Assembly (NCBI GenBank): GCA_037176885.1
Contig: JAWWNJ010000010.1
Location: forward strand, 2,356,001-2,420,000
DNA from: Favolaschia claudopus
Lineage: Eukaryota > Basidiomycota > Agaricomycetes > Agaricales > Mycenaceae
Length of the DNA: 64,000 nt
Direction of reading: 5' to 3'
Shown piece by piece: positions 46,668-58,727 of the stretch. The notes beneath the pieces are model-generated. The model did no database searches and was not told where the DNA came from. It was given only the letters and a program-made list of their open reading frames with translations. The position numbers were made by a program, and so were the translations under genes. How positions within the stretch are numbered: the first letter of the stretch is position 1; each line of letters starts with the position of its first letter.

Positions 46668-48265
46668 TTGAAGGGACAAGATACGCCTCGAGCGCTGGCA
46701 AGTGGACAAGGAAAGAGCAGGATCAAAAACACTCGGCAATTGCCGAACGGTTCCCCAAGGATTTGTGAGTGGGGCAAAATTAAAAGTTGAGATTTGCAGA
46801 AAAATATTGGCAGCCGTTTCGAGTGGGCTATTGAAGCTTGAGAGCGGGTGGGGGTACTAACTAATGTCCAGTGGTATTCTCCGGACGAGTCAGTTGCTCT
46901 TGTCCGGTTTTCAAGGAAAAGAATTAAAAACAACCTCAAAATCTTGAAGAAAGTCAGGATACGTCCTCGAGATTCCAGAAAGGCAGTTCCAAATACGACG
47001 CTGCTCGTTCAGTGACCCAAACAGTATCTAGAATGAGTCTGAGCCCGTAAACGGTCAAGCTGCAGAAGCAAGAAAATTCAAAAGTCGCGTCGGTCACAGT
47101 TTCACGTGCAAGCCGTCACACTGCTCCACTGCCTTCCAGCCACTGGTGAATCCAGCTTGACCATGAATTACAATGGATCCATATGGGTCGATTTTTTGGC
47201 GAACGCATCCCTTCACGGCACGCAGAGCTTTCAATTTTACCATCTTGATGTGTCAATCGTGTCCTGAGCTGACTCATTGATATGATAATTATTCCCTGAA
47301 TAGTCGACTCTTGCGCGGGGAACGTCTACATAGAACTAGAGCTAAACACTCTGGTTTCTTGCCGCGTAATTTGCGCGTCGCTTCAAGGACATACTCACTG
47401 CGCGGAAATTCCGACGGCATTTCCGATGATCATGATTTCCGAACAGCAAATGACAGTGATTTTCGATTCGGCAATCTCCGACCTCTTGCTTCGGACTTCC
47501 TCCTCTGGATTCTTCTCCAGGCGCAAGAAATCTGTACTGGGCTCGAATTCTGCATATATCGCAAGGAAATGAACCGAGAATTAAAGCACGTACTGTCGAC
47601 TGGCAATCCCAGTTGCGGCGTCACGGTCCTGAGGCTGGCCTCGCTTCCAACGAATTTTCTGCAACCATTCAGAGATTCGTGGACCTGAACAAATGTCTGG
47701 TGACCTGGCGACGCAACTTCTATCTTAATTGCATTTCTCTTGGCGAAGGTCATGTCTGTTTTCATTGTGAACTGTACCCTTGCAGGTAACTGGGTGTTGG
47801 TGTTTCCGCGGCTGCAAACACGAAATCACTTGTTACTAGTATTCGCCTCGGTGAGAACACCGAAGTCCACAAAATCTGCAGCCAAGACAAGTCGAATCAA
47901 GTTCTCTCAACAGCTATCATCACATGAAGCTCGCCCACATAGGACGGATGTAAGTTACATCAATCTGCTGAGGAATGACTGCGTCTCGTGTGGCCCTGTG
48001 CAACGCGAGTCGACCGGTTCCATCGTTTAGGCCTCTGGATCGCGTATCGATTAACGGGATGAATCGACTCAGACGACGAACAAACGACCCGACAGATTTC
48101 CCTGGCACGAAAAATCCTCCGTGGTTCTATGGAACTGAGCCTCGAATCCGACCTGTTATGGTTTTCACGGCGTAGAGGGACTGAATAAAAGGGCTCGCAA
48201 AATTGTCTCTTTCTGGCAGCAAACTCTTTTCGAGTGCTCGTTTCCCCAGCTTGCCCTGCGGCAAA
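46668..48265. promoter_or_regulatory. Divergent intergenic region, no gene seen
   Basis: 1.6 kb between PDA1 (-) and the DUF1996 gene (+). A CACGTG box is at about 47103. A TATA-like GAATAAAAGG is at 48183-48192, about 75 bp before the DUF1996 ATG. A 125-codon plus-strand frame at 47311-47688 has no ATG at its start and no domain. Confidence 0.45.
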
Positions 48266-49932
48266 ATGCTTCCTTCGTCATTTGTCGCCCTCGTCTCTCT
48301 CCTTGGCACCGTAGGGGTTGCCAACGCTTGGTTCCGTGTCGCCTGCACGGCACCACTTGTCCAAGAACGGTAGACGTTTAACGTTCTGTAACCTTTGCTC
48401 AGTGCTTAATCTTGCTAAAGGCTTGACCCTATCATCTCACCCGGCGGGGTTTCACAGCATGTTCACACAGTGCATGGTGCCTCAAGTTGAGTATTTGCTC
48501 ATTTTTTGTTAGGTCACTTACCCTTTTCCTAGACTTCGGTCCCAACTATACATATGCTTCGCTTCGCGCGTCAAGCTGCACAAGTTGCTTAGTTGCACAG
48601 GCAAGCCAACGCACCCATTTCTCTCAACCACGAGTTTCACGGAATATGTGGCAGGATCTTTCCAACTACTGGTTCCCCAAACTGTACTTCCAAGACCCGA
48701 AAACCAAGTTGTTTGAGCCCGTCGGCAACGGTGGTCTGCTAGTCTACTACCAGAACCGTGGAAGTGGAGACAAGTCGAATGGCGGATCTGGTCTTAAGGT
48801 CGGTGTCTTGCATTTCACAGCATTGACTGCACATTTTAACTTTATCTTGCACTAGGCTTTCCCTCCTGGTTTCAAAATGCTTACTGGCAGCCCGACCCGT
48901 CGCACGAAGAAGTTCCCTGTTGGCCAAGGCTCTCAAGGAGAGTTGGCTGAGCGTGCGGTTCAATGGTCTTGCTTGCGCTACACAGTTGGCCTCCCCCAAG
49001 TTGGTCAGTTACTTCTGATGCACACTCTAAATTACGCTCAAATTCCAATAGACGACAATGGCACCGGTTTCCCGACCACCGACTGCGAAGCAGGATTCAA
49101 CGCTCGTCTTCACAGTTAGTTGACTAATACAGCCCATTTACTAAAAAAAAATCAAAACGCTGCAACCCAGTGCCTGCTTGCTGGGACGGAAAGAATCTCG
49201 ACTCCGCTGACCACGTCTCTCACGTACGTCCCGATCTGCAGCTTCAACGGCTTTGTTGATCGTTTTGAATTAGACCGCTTACCTCTCTGGCCTTGACAAC
49301 GGCGCGTGCCCTTCCACGCATCCCGTCTATTTGATGAAGGTTTGCGAAATTACAATGGCTGGCTCAGTAATACTGATGGGATTCAAAAATAAGCTATTTT
49401 ATGAGGTCACTTGGGATGTCCATGCATTTGCCAGCCGCTGGAACCCTAACACCGACAAGTGGCCTTTCGTCTATGCTCCTGGGTCAGTATTCGCTCACAC
49501 ATTCTCCCTCGTATGTTCTGAGATGGAAATCTAGTGACCCCACTGGCTTCGGATGGCATGGTGATTTCTCAAACGGCTGGGATACCGACGCCCTCCAGAA
49601 CGCGATCGACAAATGCAACAACCCTAATGATCAGACTGGCAATGGTTCGTCTAGCGTGATGTACCTTTCCCACCTAGATGTGATACATCTTAACAGGCGT
49701 CGCTGAAGCTTGCCCCTTCCTCACCGTTAAATCTGCCGCGTCTTCAAACGCTTGCAAGATTAACCCTCTTGTCAAAGTAAGCAATTTGCAGTATCCCACT
49801 GTCAATTTCTCAATCGGGTTTGTTTCCTTTTCACAGGAGACTGTCGATGGCACACTCTCTGCTCTTCCCGGATGCAACCCACTCCAGTTTGGTCCTGCAG
49901 ATGCTACGCTCACAAACTGTGCCCCGAAGTAA
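48266..49932 (+). CDS. DUF1996-family secreted protein
   Basis: The ATG at 48266 opens a signal peptide (MLPSSFVALVSLLGTVGVANA, cleavage near NAWF). The DUF1996 landmarks are AWFRVACTAPLVQERLDPII, SPGGVSQHVHTVHGAS, SSCTSCLVAQDLSNYWFPKL, YFQDPKTKLFEPVGNGGLLV and FPPGFKMLTGSPTRR. Then come GQGSQGELAERAVQWSCLRY, CWDGKNLDSADHVSHTAYLS, FYEVTWDVHAFASRWN, GFGWHGDFSNGWD and C-terminal paired Cys segments ending LTNCAPK. About ten exons are present. One intron (48601-48654) begins GC, with CAG|GCAAGC. DUF1996 proteins are secreted proteins common in basidiomycetes; their activity is not established. Confidence 0.85.
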
Positions 49933-50282
49933 TGTTTCTTTCTTCTTCTTTTTTCGGGTATTTTCTGGGATATTGTTCTGTACTTGGGTTCAATTTGAAT
50001 GAAGTTGTCATTGGGGTATCGATCATTGAAAATGCCTGATTTCAAGTTGGTTTCCGTTGAGTACGCCGGAAGCTCCGAGAATTGAAAGGAATGAACTTGC
50101 CAAATACGCGGCAATTTTATGCGCAGTCATCAATTACTAGAGAGCCCACCTCAACTTGCTTGTACTAGATTCGTCGGATTTTCTGTAGAACACAAATTGT
50201 TTCACTTGGGGTGCGTTCACGCTGGTCCGTGGGTTTCCGTAGATGCATCTAATTACTTGTACAAGCTACACAGAATCCAAAT
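49933..50282. other. Convergent intergenic interval
   Basis: 350 bp between the 3' ends of the DUF1996 and permease genes. T/C-rich tracts follow the DUF1996 stop. No gene is seen. Confidence 0.5.
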
Positions 50283-52437
50283 TTATTTATCAGATAGATC
50301 TTCTTGACTTGAACCGGTACGATCAGGAAACCACCGTGCCTCCAAGGGTCGAAGCACACAATACACAGCACTGGCAGTGAACAGGCCAATCCACAAACCA
50401 ATATCCCCGGTGCCTTTGGCAATCGGGCCGACATAGAAAGTCTGAGCCATGCAGGGGACGACGAAACCCATGGCGGCGAAGAAAGATAGGACCGCAGCGA
50501 AGCCAGAGGGCAGTTTTCGCGCGTTATCCCAGTGGTCTACTTCATAGTTCGCGAAGTCCCTGCGTCGGAAGACGATGTGCTCGGTCAATACCACGCCAGC
50601 GAATGCTGCAGACCAGTAGCCGACTATATCTGCTGAAGCGCTCTGAGTGAGTAAAAGGGAGATATTATGTAAAGGAGTTGCGTGCCAATACAAGCAACAA
50701 TAACGTTGTAGAACCGCGTACGGCCGACTATGGATAGAGGAATGGCACTGGAAGGGTTGGGCGTGAATAATTTGAGTGGTGGTCGAACCCATTTACTCAC
50801 ACTCCCGTGGCGATAATAGCATAAATATAGCGAGGCACCCTTGCGAATATCTTGCTCACGCACATCAGGCTAATTCCTGAGTAATAAAACCTATAAAAAT
50901 TCGCGAGGAAAATTGACTTCTCGAACATACCGCACGAATACATGACTGGCGTTGTTTGCGAGGACATCCCTAACGCCATGAGCACCATAAGGAATTTCCC
51001 AAACCCGCCCACGGGCTCCAATACCGCAGCCGTCAAGCCACCAATATCGTTCCCATTATCGTATCCCGCAGCCCAAGATGGAATGCTCGGGGCAGCTGCG
51101 GCGAAAGCAGCTCCAAAAATCTCCGTCCCAAGCTAAATAGCTCGCCTCAGGTTATCGAGTAGAATAACCGCCAGGAATGGGCGCTTACCGTCGGAAGGAG
51201 GATGCCTAGGTAAGTGTACATGAAGATTCTTGTGCTATTGGAGGGGTTGATCAGTCCCAAGCAAAATTTCCATCTTCTAATGAGGCATACATACCTGGAA
51301 GCATTGGGGCTGTGATAGACCCCATAATCCGGCGTCATATTGCACCAAGCCACCCCGGATCCGGCTAACGTGGCGGCGAAAGAGAGGATGGCTGAGGCGC
51401 TTGGCGCCGGATACGACTCAGAGGCGGTCGTAAGATGCTTTCCCCCCACACCGAGCATTACACAGATGCCGATTAGGCTCGGGATCCATGCGATGGCTCC
51501 AAACCTTTCAGAAGAACTAGTTTAGAGAATAACGCAGCTGAGGGGCGACGTACCAGTGTAAAACCCAATATCCAGAGAAGCTAACCTGCGCGCTAGTGTT
51601 CAGTGGAGCCGAAGAGGGCGCGGTGTTACTTACAGCCAGAGAGATGAGTGCAATAATCACGATACCAATGTCGATGGTGAGCTTGTGCGATACATGGGCA
51701 AGTAATTGCCCTCCGATAATGGTGTTGAAGAAAAGGTATACCATCATTGCGATTACATTGAGGAAGCTTGGGATAGCCACGCCATAGGGCCTTCTTGATA
51801 TTGAGCCGAGAATGCGAGGGTGTAATGCGCTTGCTTACCCCCAAGAAAAGCGACTGAGACGGCGATTAGCTTTATCATGCGAGCAGCAAGCGGGAACGAC
51901 GATTTGAAGAACTCACGCAAATACCATGCACCGCGTGCCCATTTTGGGGCCAAAGATAGCGCTGCGGGTTCAGAGCATTGAATATCATCCAGCATAAAGA
52001 TGAGCGAAACTTGCAAGTAGCCTGGTATCATGATCCACCTATGCAATACAGTGTTAGCAATAGCTCTGAGCGATCGATTGTGTTCGAGGGTAACGCACAG
52101 AGCATTCACAATAATTATCACCGCCGTCGACGCCACGAATGAGAGGTTGAAGACGACAGGACCGCCTGCACCGACGACGACTCTATACGCTGTTCAATGT
52201 ACCATCCATACGGCTTCATTCGAAGGGATATACGCGGAGAGATTCGTCGTAGCGGAGAACCACATGAGAAATAGCTGATAGCTGCGCGTATCTGTGCGCT
52301 TATCCTTGGGAATGGGGTCGATACTGGTTATCTGGTTTCGGACGACGAGCACTCTGAGAAAAAAGGAAGACCAACCCGTGCGTCTCAACGCCCCAGTTCC
52401 GGAGAAACTGTGTGAGCCGTTTTTCGGGGGTGGTCAT
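50283..52437 (-). CDS. NCS1-family purine-cytosine permease (FCY2-like)
   Basis: The ATG at 52437 (MTTPEKRLTQFLRNWGVETHG) starts a protein of about 12 membrane helices. Blocks in order: IDPIPKDKRTDTRSYQLFLM, WFSATTNLSA, AIPSFLNVIAMMVYLFFNTI, IGGQLLAHVSHKL, IGICVMLGVGGKHLTTASES and SWCNMTPDYGVYH-like GVAWCNMTPDYGVYH. The later blocks are LGTEIFGAAFAAAAPSIPSW, IGGLTAAVLEPVGGFGKFLM, VGYWSAAFAGVVLTEHIVFR and a C-terminal SSQEDLSDK. It should import purines or cytosine with protons across the plasma membrane. About 10 short introns are present, and the region near 51800-52140 is not well resolved. The last exon ends at 50283. Confidence 0.85.
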
Positions 52438-52622
52438 GGTGGTGAGTGAGTGAGTAGGGAAACGAAGAGCGTCGTGGTTAATCCGAGCTTGACGTACGTG
52501 GTAAGCTTCCGAACCTTCTCAGCTCACGGTGCGCCAAGTGAGTTGATAATGCAAAGAATTGTGATGATTTAAAAATACACATGCATGCATACCGAGACAG
52601 GAAAAATACAAAAGTCGTCGCG

Positions 52623-53135
52623 TCATCGCCTCCGCCTGGTTCGTGAAATTATTGTCGTAGGACTGGTCAATTTGCTGATTCGTTCCATAACATGCTTTGC
52701 GAGGAACACAGTCTCGCTCTCCTCCTCATAGGTCTTGTGACCGTCGTCGATAAGCTCCAGGATGTGGACATCAGCAGGGTGAAAAGTCCTGCACTCTAAG
52801 TAGCGGAAAATATGGATAAATTCATGTCTACAGAAAAAGTTACCTTGTGCAGCAGTGCAACAAAGGGAACAAAGAGCCACAATACCTAAATATCTTCACA
52901 TCGACAGTGGTGAGAGCAGAGGCTGGGGTGCCCAATGAGACTGTGAGATAATTTGAGCAATGACTCGAAGACGTCGTTACAAGCAAGAAAACAAACCTTG
53001 TACCAGCTTAACTGAACCATTCACTCTAGCAAGAGCAAATTGACCGTCGTCGATGGCTGGTCGTGCGTAGCTGACGGTGGGACCAGCCCCGAGGGCAGTT
53101 TGGTAGGGGTATGGTGGGGGGTAGGCGAGCGTCAT
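52623..53135 (-). CDS. Small three-exon gene, unknown function
   Basis: The ATG at 53135 opens MTLAYPPPYPYQTALGAGPT, then SYARPAIDDGQFALARVNGS. An intron (about 52996-52940) joins to SLGTPASALTTVDVKIF. A second intron (about 52884-52832) joins to HEFIHIFRYLECRTFHPADV, and then HILELIDDGHKTYEEESETV follows. It ends at 52623 with an Arg-rich tail. The three exons keep one frame over about 125 residues. No family is recognised. An AATAAAA-like element lies upstream at about 53290 on this strand. It is next to the permease and tail-to-head with it. Confidence 0.45.
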
Positions 53136-54533
53136 GTTAGTGGCGCACAAAGACGACGTCGTAGAGTTTATATCGAGTTGTGCAACGCCTACTGCGGTTG
53201 TGCTGTAACTCCACTTGGTCCGACACACCAGGGACACGAGGCAATTGAAAGAAATGAGCTGTCGATCTATAGGTCCCCGTTTCGCTTTTTATTGGCCGCA
53301 CATCGTTCCCCCGATGACCGGAAGGAGGAGACCAGACTCAGACGGAGCCCATCTTCTCTTCCAAGATGTCTTGAGTTCGGTCTCAGGGCGGAAGGAAGCT
53401 GGAAAAGACAAAGAACAATTTGCCGAATGCGGCCAACTCCTGCCTGATTCCGTACGCTTCACAGCTTCGCGGACACAAACTGGGGTCTGTGGAAGCCTAG
53501 TATCTCCGCTTGGCCCTGGTGATATTTCTGGCTCTAACCTGACGACCAGGACTCCAAAGCAACCGGCCTTTCGTTGGAAATCTCAAGAAAGAAAAAAAAT
53601 TCATCAAATTCAAGGCAGCAGTTGACCTCGAGCTCGTCAGAGTCGTCACTAATGACGATGTACCGCTCAAGTCGAGCCGGAATACAATGTCAGAAATGCA
53701 ATCAGATAGCAACGAAGACTCCGAGCTCGGCAAACTACCTTCGAGCCTTCGACAGACTATCAGTGTTCGCAATCTGAGTCGCTCCGACTCTCCGAGACCA
53801 GGTGTAAAGTCTCGCTCTAAGTTGACGGTCTCGCTCGGGAAGCTGTCGAGACAGCGGTCTAGGTCAATGCACATTGGTAGCAGTCACTGGTCAGGCTGAA
53901 CCTTGATTTTCAAGTGATTTCACGGCAATTAACGATTTTGAAAGGAATCTTTCAGTTGGACCCGCCTTGATCGATATACCGACAAATCTGAGCGACGATT
54001 CCGGACGCTGTCAATGCAGGGTCGGAGATCTGAATTGAACGGCGTCGTTCGGAATCTTCCCGGCTACCGGTTCTCTGTATGTGCACGAAATCTACTGCTG
54101 ATTCATTCAATATTCATGACAGTCAGTCGGTGACCCGGAACTCAACGAGATAATCGCCGGCCCCAGCAGCTTCAAAGTTCAACCTGGCGACTGTCCGCTG
54201 ATCAGAACTTTGAAGGTCGTGTGTCCCTTCTGCGCGCTCGAAAAATAGATTCGGCCGATATGTTATGCTTTGGCCGCCGGCGGTGAATGGACCAACGCTT
54301 CGCGAACTTGAATATTTTCATTGGCTGGTAGCCGTCGATACAGCTCTCGAGCCGCGGAAGAAGACATGGGCATTGTTGAGCGAGTAAAACGCTTTGCCGC
54401 CGACATTTCTGATCTGAAAAATGGCGATAAGTGTATTGATTGGTTTCCTTGATAAGACAGAGTAATTGAACAAATGATACACAGCGAGATGCGGATGATG
54501 GCCTGAATCCAGAATTGCAAAACATGTCGAGCA
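53136..54533. other. Interval with overlapping short ORFs, no supported gene
   Basis: Both strands are open at about 53500-53880 (minus: MCIDLDRCLDSFPSETV...; plus: MSEMQSDSNEDSELG...). Neither has a domain or clear splice structure. The serine-rich composition on both strands does not settle which, if either, is real. Confidence 0.35.
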
Positions 54534-56691
54534 TCAAACCCTAACGTCCAAAAACTGATTCCACAAACGATCGCAAGGGGAATCCTTTAACAATTTCTCA
54601 GTTCAGTCAATAGCGCAGCAAAAGAATAGTACGCACAAGTGAGTTGCTTCCCACAGCTTGAACGACGTTCGAAAGCGCGACGTTGGAATTATAAGCAAGT
54701 TTGGCCAAAGTAGACGTTGTATTTCCGGGAACATATTTGGGCCAATTCGGTGCAGGCGCCACTGTGGGATTCCGAGCAAAGTTACCGACTATCCTCTGCA
54801 TTGTCGATGAGAGGGTCTTCTCCGCTGCAGTTGCGGTCGAGGAATTGTAGGTTCCGAATATTTCCGGAACTGCTCGCAGTTCAGTACATTTGATAGAATG
54901 GCGAGGAAAGAACACCGACTCTCTGAGGAATGCCACGCGCCAGCATTGGGGAAAAGCTGGAGATCCGCGAAGACCGGACCTATCGAGTGTTAGTGGTCAG
55001 TTCAACTACTTATACACAGGAGAATTCCGTACCGTACGCATACCGGTATACATTCGCAATCCCCGCACCCACCGCCGCGCCACCCCAGAGTTCCGCAGGG
55101 CTATCATACGAAATCATGAATTAGAGATCAACATACAGTAGACGAAGTGCATTGCCAACCAAAGGAACACGAAGTCCCGAATCAAGTCCGCGATAATTGC
55201 GTTGTCGCTCAAACCTGATGGATACAGAGCGCGCACTTGATTCGCTGTCACAAGATTGCCGAAATTGGCGGTTAAATAGGCTTGGAGATTGTTCTGGTTG
55301 AGCGCGAAGAGGGTTCCGTCGTCCTGAGTATGACCTAGCATAAACGGTACTCTGGATGTCTGTCCGTTTCGAATGAGTTGTAGAGGGTCTGAAAATACAG
55401 TAACGCTATCATTGAAGAGTTTGCTTTACATCAGAACGAACAAGAAAAAATTGAATTCATCATACCTGTCGACAAGACTAGTCCAAGTACCGCTGGAGGC
55501 CCCGTTGGTGTAAGATCGGATAGTCGACGCAGAAACCGCTCTGAGACACGCGAGCCGTGCTGCGCCTGGAGATTGTCTGCATCCAAGTGCGGTTGCCATT
55601 GCGTTGAAACTGGTGAATGTCGGAGTAGGATTCTTTGACACTACGGTTCCCGAGAGCATTATGGCACCTCGGAAGGGCGCGGTACCAGGAGCATGCCGCA
55701 CATATGCAGCAGCCACCGATGCAGCCCCCGCAGATTGTCCCTGACAGTTTGTTTTTGATCGAAAATCATGAAAGAAACGGCTAAAAACATTGGCGTACCA
55801 TAATGGTTACTTTGCTGGGATCCCCGCCAAATTTCGCTATGTTCTGTTGAACCCACTGCAGCGCAAGATCTACAGCGGAATTATTATTCGAAACGGTATG
55901 TTTATAAAACCACTTGCCCTGGTCATAGAAACCGAGATTATTCTGTGCCAAAGGAAGATCAGGACTCTCGGGGAATCCAAAGACATTGGTGCGGTAGTTG
56001 AATGTAACGACGACAACGCTTTGATTTGAAGCTAGCGACGCTCCGTCATACTCTGCAATCCAAGCCGTTCCGAAGGCCAAAGCTCTGGAGAGTATAAGAA
56101 ATGACATTCGGGCAATCCAAATTTTCAGCCAACTCACCCACCGTAAATCCACACTACGACCGGCAGTCCCGACCCAGCTGGTGCGGGAGCCCATACATTA
56201 CTATTGGAGGGTTTAGGAAATAATAAATAAGGTCAATAGGATAAAAATTGTCACAGGAAAAGACAATCTTCGTTCTCTGGTGGCGGAGGCGTGTTGAAAA
56301 GTCTCTGGTTTATGGCCGCGACAGCGAAAGGAAATTGTTGGACACAAGAGGGCCCCAGGGTTGTTGCGTTCTGCGTGGCGCTCGACGTGAACGCCACAGG
56401 AGGTGCCCAGCGTAAATTCCCCGTTGGTGATTGTCCGAATCGCTGAAATAAAGATGGGTTTCCTCAGAGCAAATCGAATGGCATTCCGCGTACGACGCCC
56501 TTAAACATCATCACTTGTTGCGGGATCATCAGTTGAGCTCGCGGAATCAAACGCAGATTGAACTGGAACTAACATCCATCCTGCTGTGTTCCTTGCAATA
56601 CACCAGACGTCGTGGAAACCGAGACGGTCGCCGCTTGGACATAGCAAGCCTGGAAAGCAAGAGCGAGAGCTAGCTTGTAGATCGAACGCAT
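54534..56691 (-). CDS. Type-B carboxylesterase/lipase, secreted
   Basis: The ATG at 56691 opens a signal peptide (MRSIYKLALALAFQACYVQA). The alpha/beta-hydrolase landmarks are FGQSPTGNLRWAPPVAF, NEDCLFLNVWAP, GLPVVVWIYGG, VVVTFNYRTNVFGFP and QNNLGFYDQ. DLALQWVQQNIAKFGGDPSK then GQSAGAASV follow, with Ser as the nucleophile (GQSAG instead of the commoner GESAG). After that come RVPFMLGHTQDDGTLFAL and AGAWHSSEIPEIFGTY, which carries the catalytic His. A last intron (gtgcgt..aaag) leads to a Cys-containing tail, DSPCDRLWNQFLDVRV, and a stop at 54534. Read without it, the stop would be 54607. It hydrolyses carboxylic esters outside the cell; the substrate is unknown. About eight introns are present. 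Confidence 0.85.
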
Positions 56692-57328
56692 CCTGAGAAT
56701 GAGTCGTGTTGCAACTCCACGGATGGGCCGTCCATTTAAGCAGAATTAAGCGGTGACGCCTTAGCGTTGAAGCTCCAGGAACCCTCTTAGTCGACGGAAA
56801 TGACGGATCTTCTGGAACCTAAAAAACAGATGTCTTTAACAGGCTGACCAGATTTTGTGGCCACATGAATGAACTGGTGACTCGATTCGCTGGTATTCGA
56901 TGATGACAGACCCCGGAGAGAGAACGCGCCCTCCCGCTTCAACGGCGTTGACTGACCATGGGAAGTGTCCGGTTAACCAGTGCCCGTTGAGCTAACGAGA
57001 CAAAGAATTGATGCAACTCGAACGCTTGTGCACGGCGCCACTCGGGATTCAGGGATAGCGCGGAGAAGGTCGTGTCCCGGAACATATGTAAATGCGCAGA
57101 AGATGAGAGAAGATGTTGAGATTCGTAAAAACATCCGTGGCCGGTAAACCCCGAAGGATGATTGCACTGATAAGATTAGATAGCGAACATTCGATCTCAA
57201 CCAAAGTTTCAATTCCCAACCGTACACAGCATGGCAGCTCAAGAAATTAGAAGACACTCGTAGTAATACGGCAGGGTCTACAATTTCTTGTCTTGAAAAA
57301 ATTAACAATTTTAGATCTAGATGACGGG
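56692..57328. other. Intergenic interval
   Basis: Promoter side of the carboxylesterase and 3' side of the next gene, both on the minus strand. No gene or repeat is seen. Confidence 0.45.
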
Positions 57329-58406
57329 TCACAAAGCACTACTGATCGTTTGCGCAATCTCCTCTTTGGCATCTGCCCATGCTGGTCTAGGGATACGGAA
57401 ACCATTGTTGACTGTTGCATACATGATGTCTCCCAGTCGTGAGACCGGCTTCAATTTTTCTGGATCGACAAAACCTTTTTCGTTTAAGACGGCCTTGCGA
57501 ACATGGATATACTTGACTGTCCCGATAATGAGATTGGCGGCCGTTGTACCGTCCGCTTTGGGAATTTCCACTATTTGGAGGACCTAAAACGAGTTTTCCG
57601 TCATGAAGCTGCCAAGGATGAGACTAGAAACTGACCTCGCATTCCATAGAAAACGCTGACTCTTTCACTCGAGCGGGTTTAACCGAGAGCTATGTCGAGA
57701 ACTTGAATTCATGGGAACCGCTGAAGTCAAATGAAGACCAACACTTGGCTCCTTCGTTAATCCGCTAACAATCCATTCACTGACACCCGGCGGAGCATCG
57801 ATCGAGCAGCTATTAGCTTGTGCAATCCAGGGCTCGCTGATGATGTTGACAGTGAAGCCTTTAGTCGCTTTGATATTAGCCGTTGTGTCCTTTTCTCTGG
57901 GAGTGTTCGAACAAGATATGGAGATGACGCATGGGTTTGGGGAAACCTGAAAAGCGGGCCGCGTAATATTTGCTTTTAATTCTCAGGCTAGCTCGCAAAG
58001 AAATGGCTGACCTGATTGAACCAGCTGAATAGATAGTCAAATGAGCACATATTGTCAGGCTGCGAGCAGACAAGTAGAGATTTACCTGAATGGAGCTATA
58101 TTCTCAGAGCCGTCTTCAGCAATCGTCGAAACAAAAGCGATGGGCCGAGGGACGATGCCAGAGATGCATAATCCGTAAACATATCTGACTTCGCTTCAGA
58201 AATTGAAAAGAGCTCAAGAAGAGCGACAAGTGCCTCGGATCTGCTTCTGTAGGAGCCACAGTCTTCCAACCCTCCTTTTCTTCCTCTTCCCAGGTTTTGC
58301 CCAGCTTCGTAGAGGTAACCGACTGTCCATATGTCCACGAAGGATCCGGAGGCTGAGACATTTTGAATCCAGCAGTTTCGAACGGGGGAAGAATGGAATC
58401 GTCCAT
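57329..58406 (-). CDS. Flavin reductase-like (FMN-binding split barrel) protein
   Basis: The ATG at 58406 (MDDSILPPFETAGFKMSQP) opens a short N-terminal region. After introns, blocks typical of fungal flavin-reductase-like proteins follow: YASLASSLGPSPIAFVST and EDGSENIAPFSWFNQ. VSPNPCVISISCSNTPREKD, TTANIKATKGFTVNIISEPW, WIVSGLTKEPS, RVKESAFSMECEVLQIVEIP and LNEKGFVDPEKLKPVSRLGD come next, and the end is RIPRPAWADAKEEIAQTISS. It binds FMN in a homodimer; the physiological partner is unknown. About six introns are present. It shares a 320-bp divergent region with the aminopeptidase gene. Confidence 0.85.
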
Positions 58407-58727
58407 GGTAGATGGTAAGCCCTGGGTCTGACGGAAGGTGTTATATGGTGGTGGTCTGGAAGGACTCCGACGGTGACCCGGGCTTGAAATTTATAATCCT
58501 GGTAGAACTCACTGATAAAACCCGAACACCCCACGTCACTGGTACCAGTGGCCGCTACGCCGACCAATTACTGATGCGTTGTGTGGGGAGGACTGGGAAT
58601 AGCGTGCGCTATATTGCGAGGATCCAATAGGATTTTGCGTATTTGTGGTTTTGGGAGACGGAGACTGTTCGTTGATTGCCCGATTTGGAACCTTCCTAAA
58701 ACGGAAACGCGCCTGACCTCTTGCTGC
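58407..58727. promoter_or_regulatory. Divergent promoter region
   Basis: About 320 bp between the starts of the flavin-reductase-like gene (-) and the aminopeptidase gene (+). No site was identified with confidence. Confidence 0.5.

Noticed and set aside
47311..47688. 125-codon plus-strand open frame
   Set aside because: It begins with TTG rather than ATG, and there is no domain or splice support.
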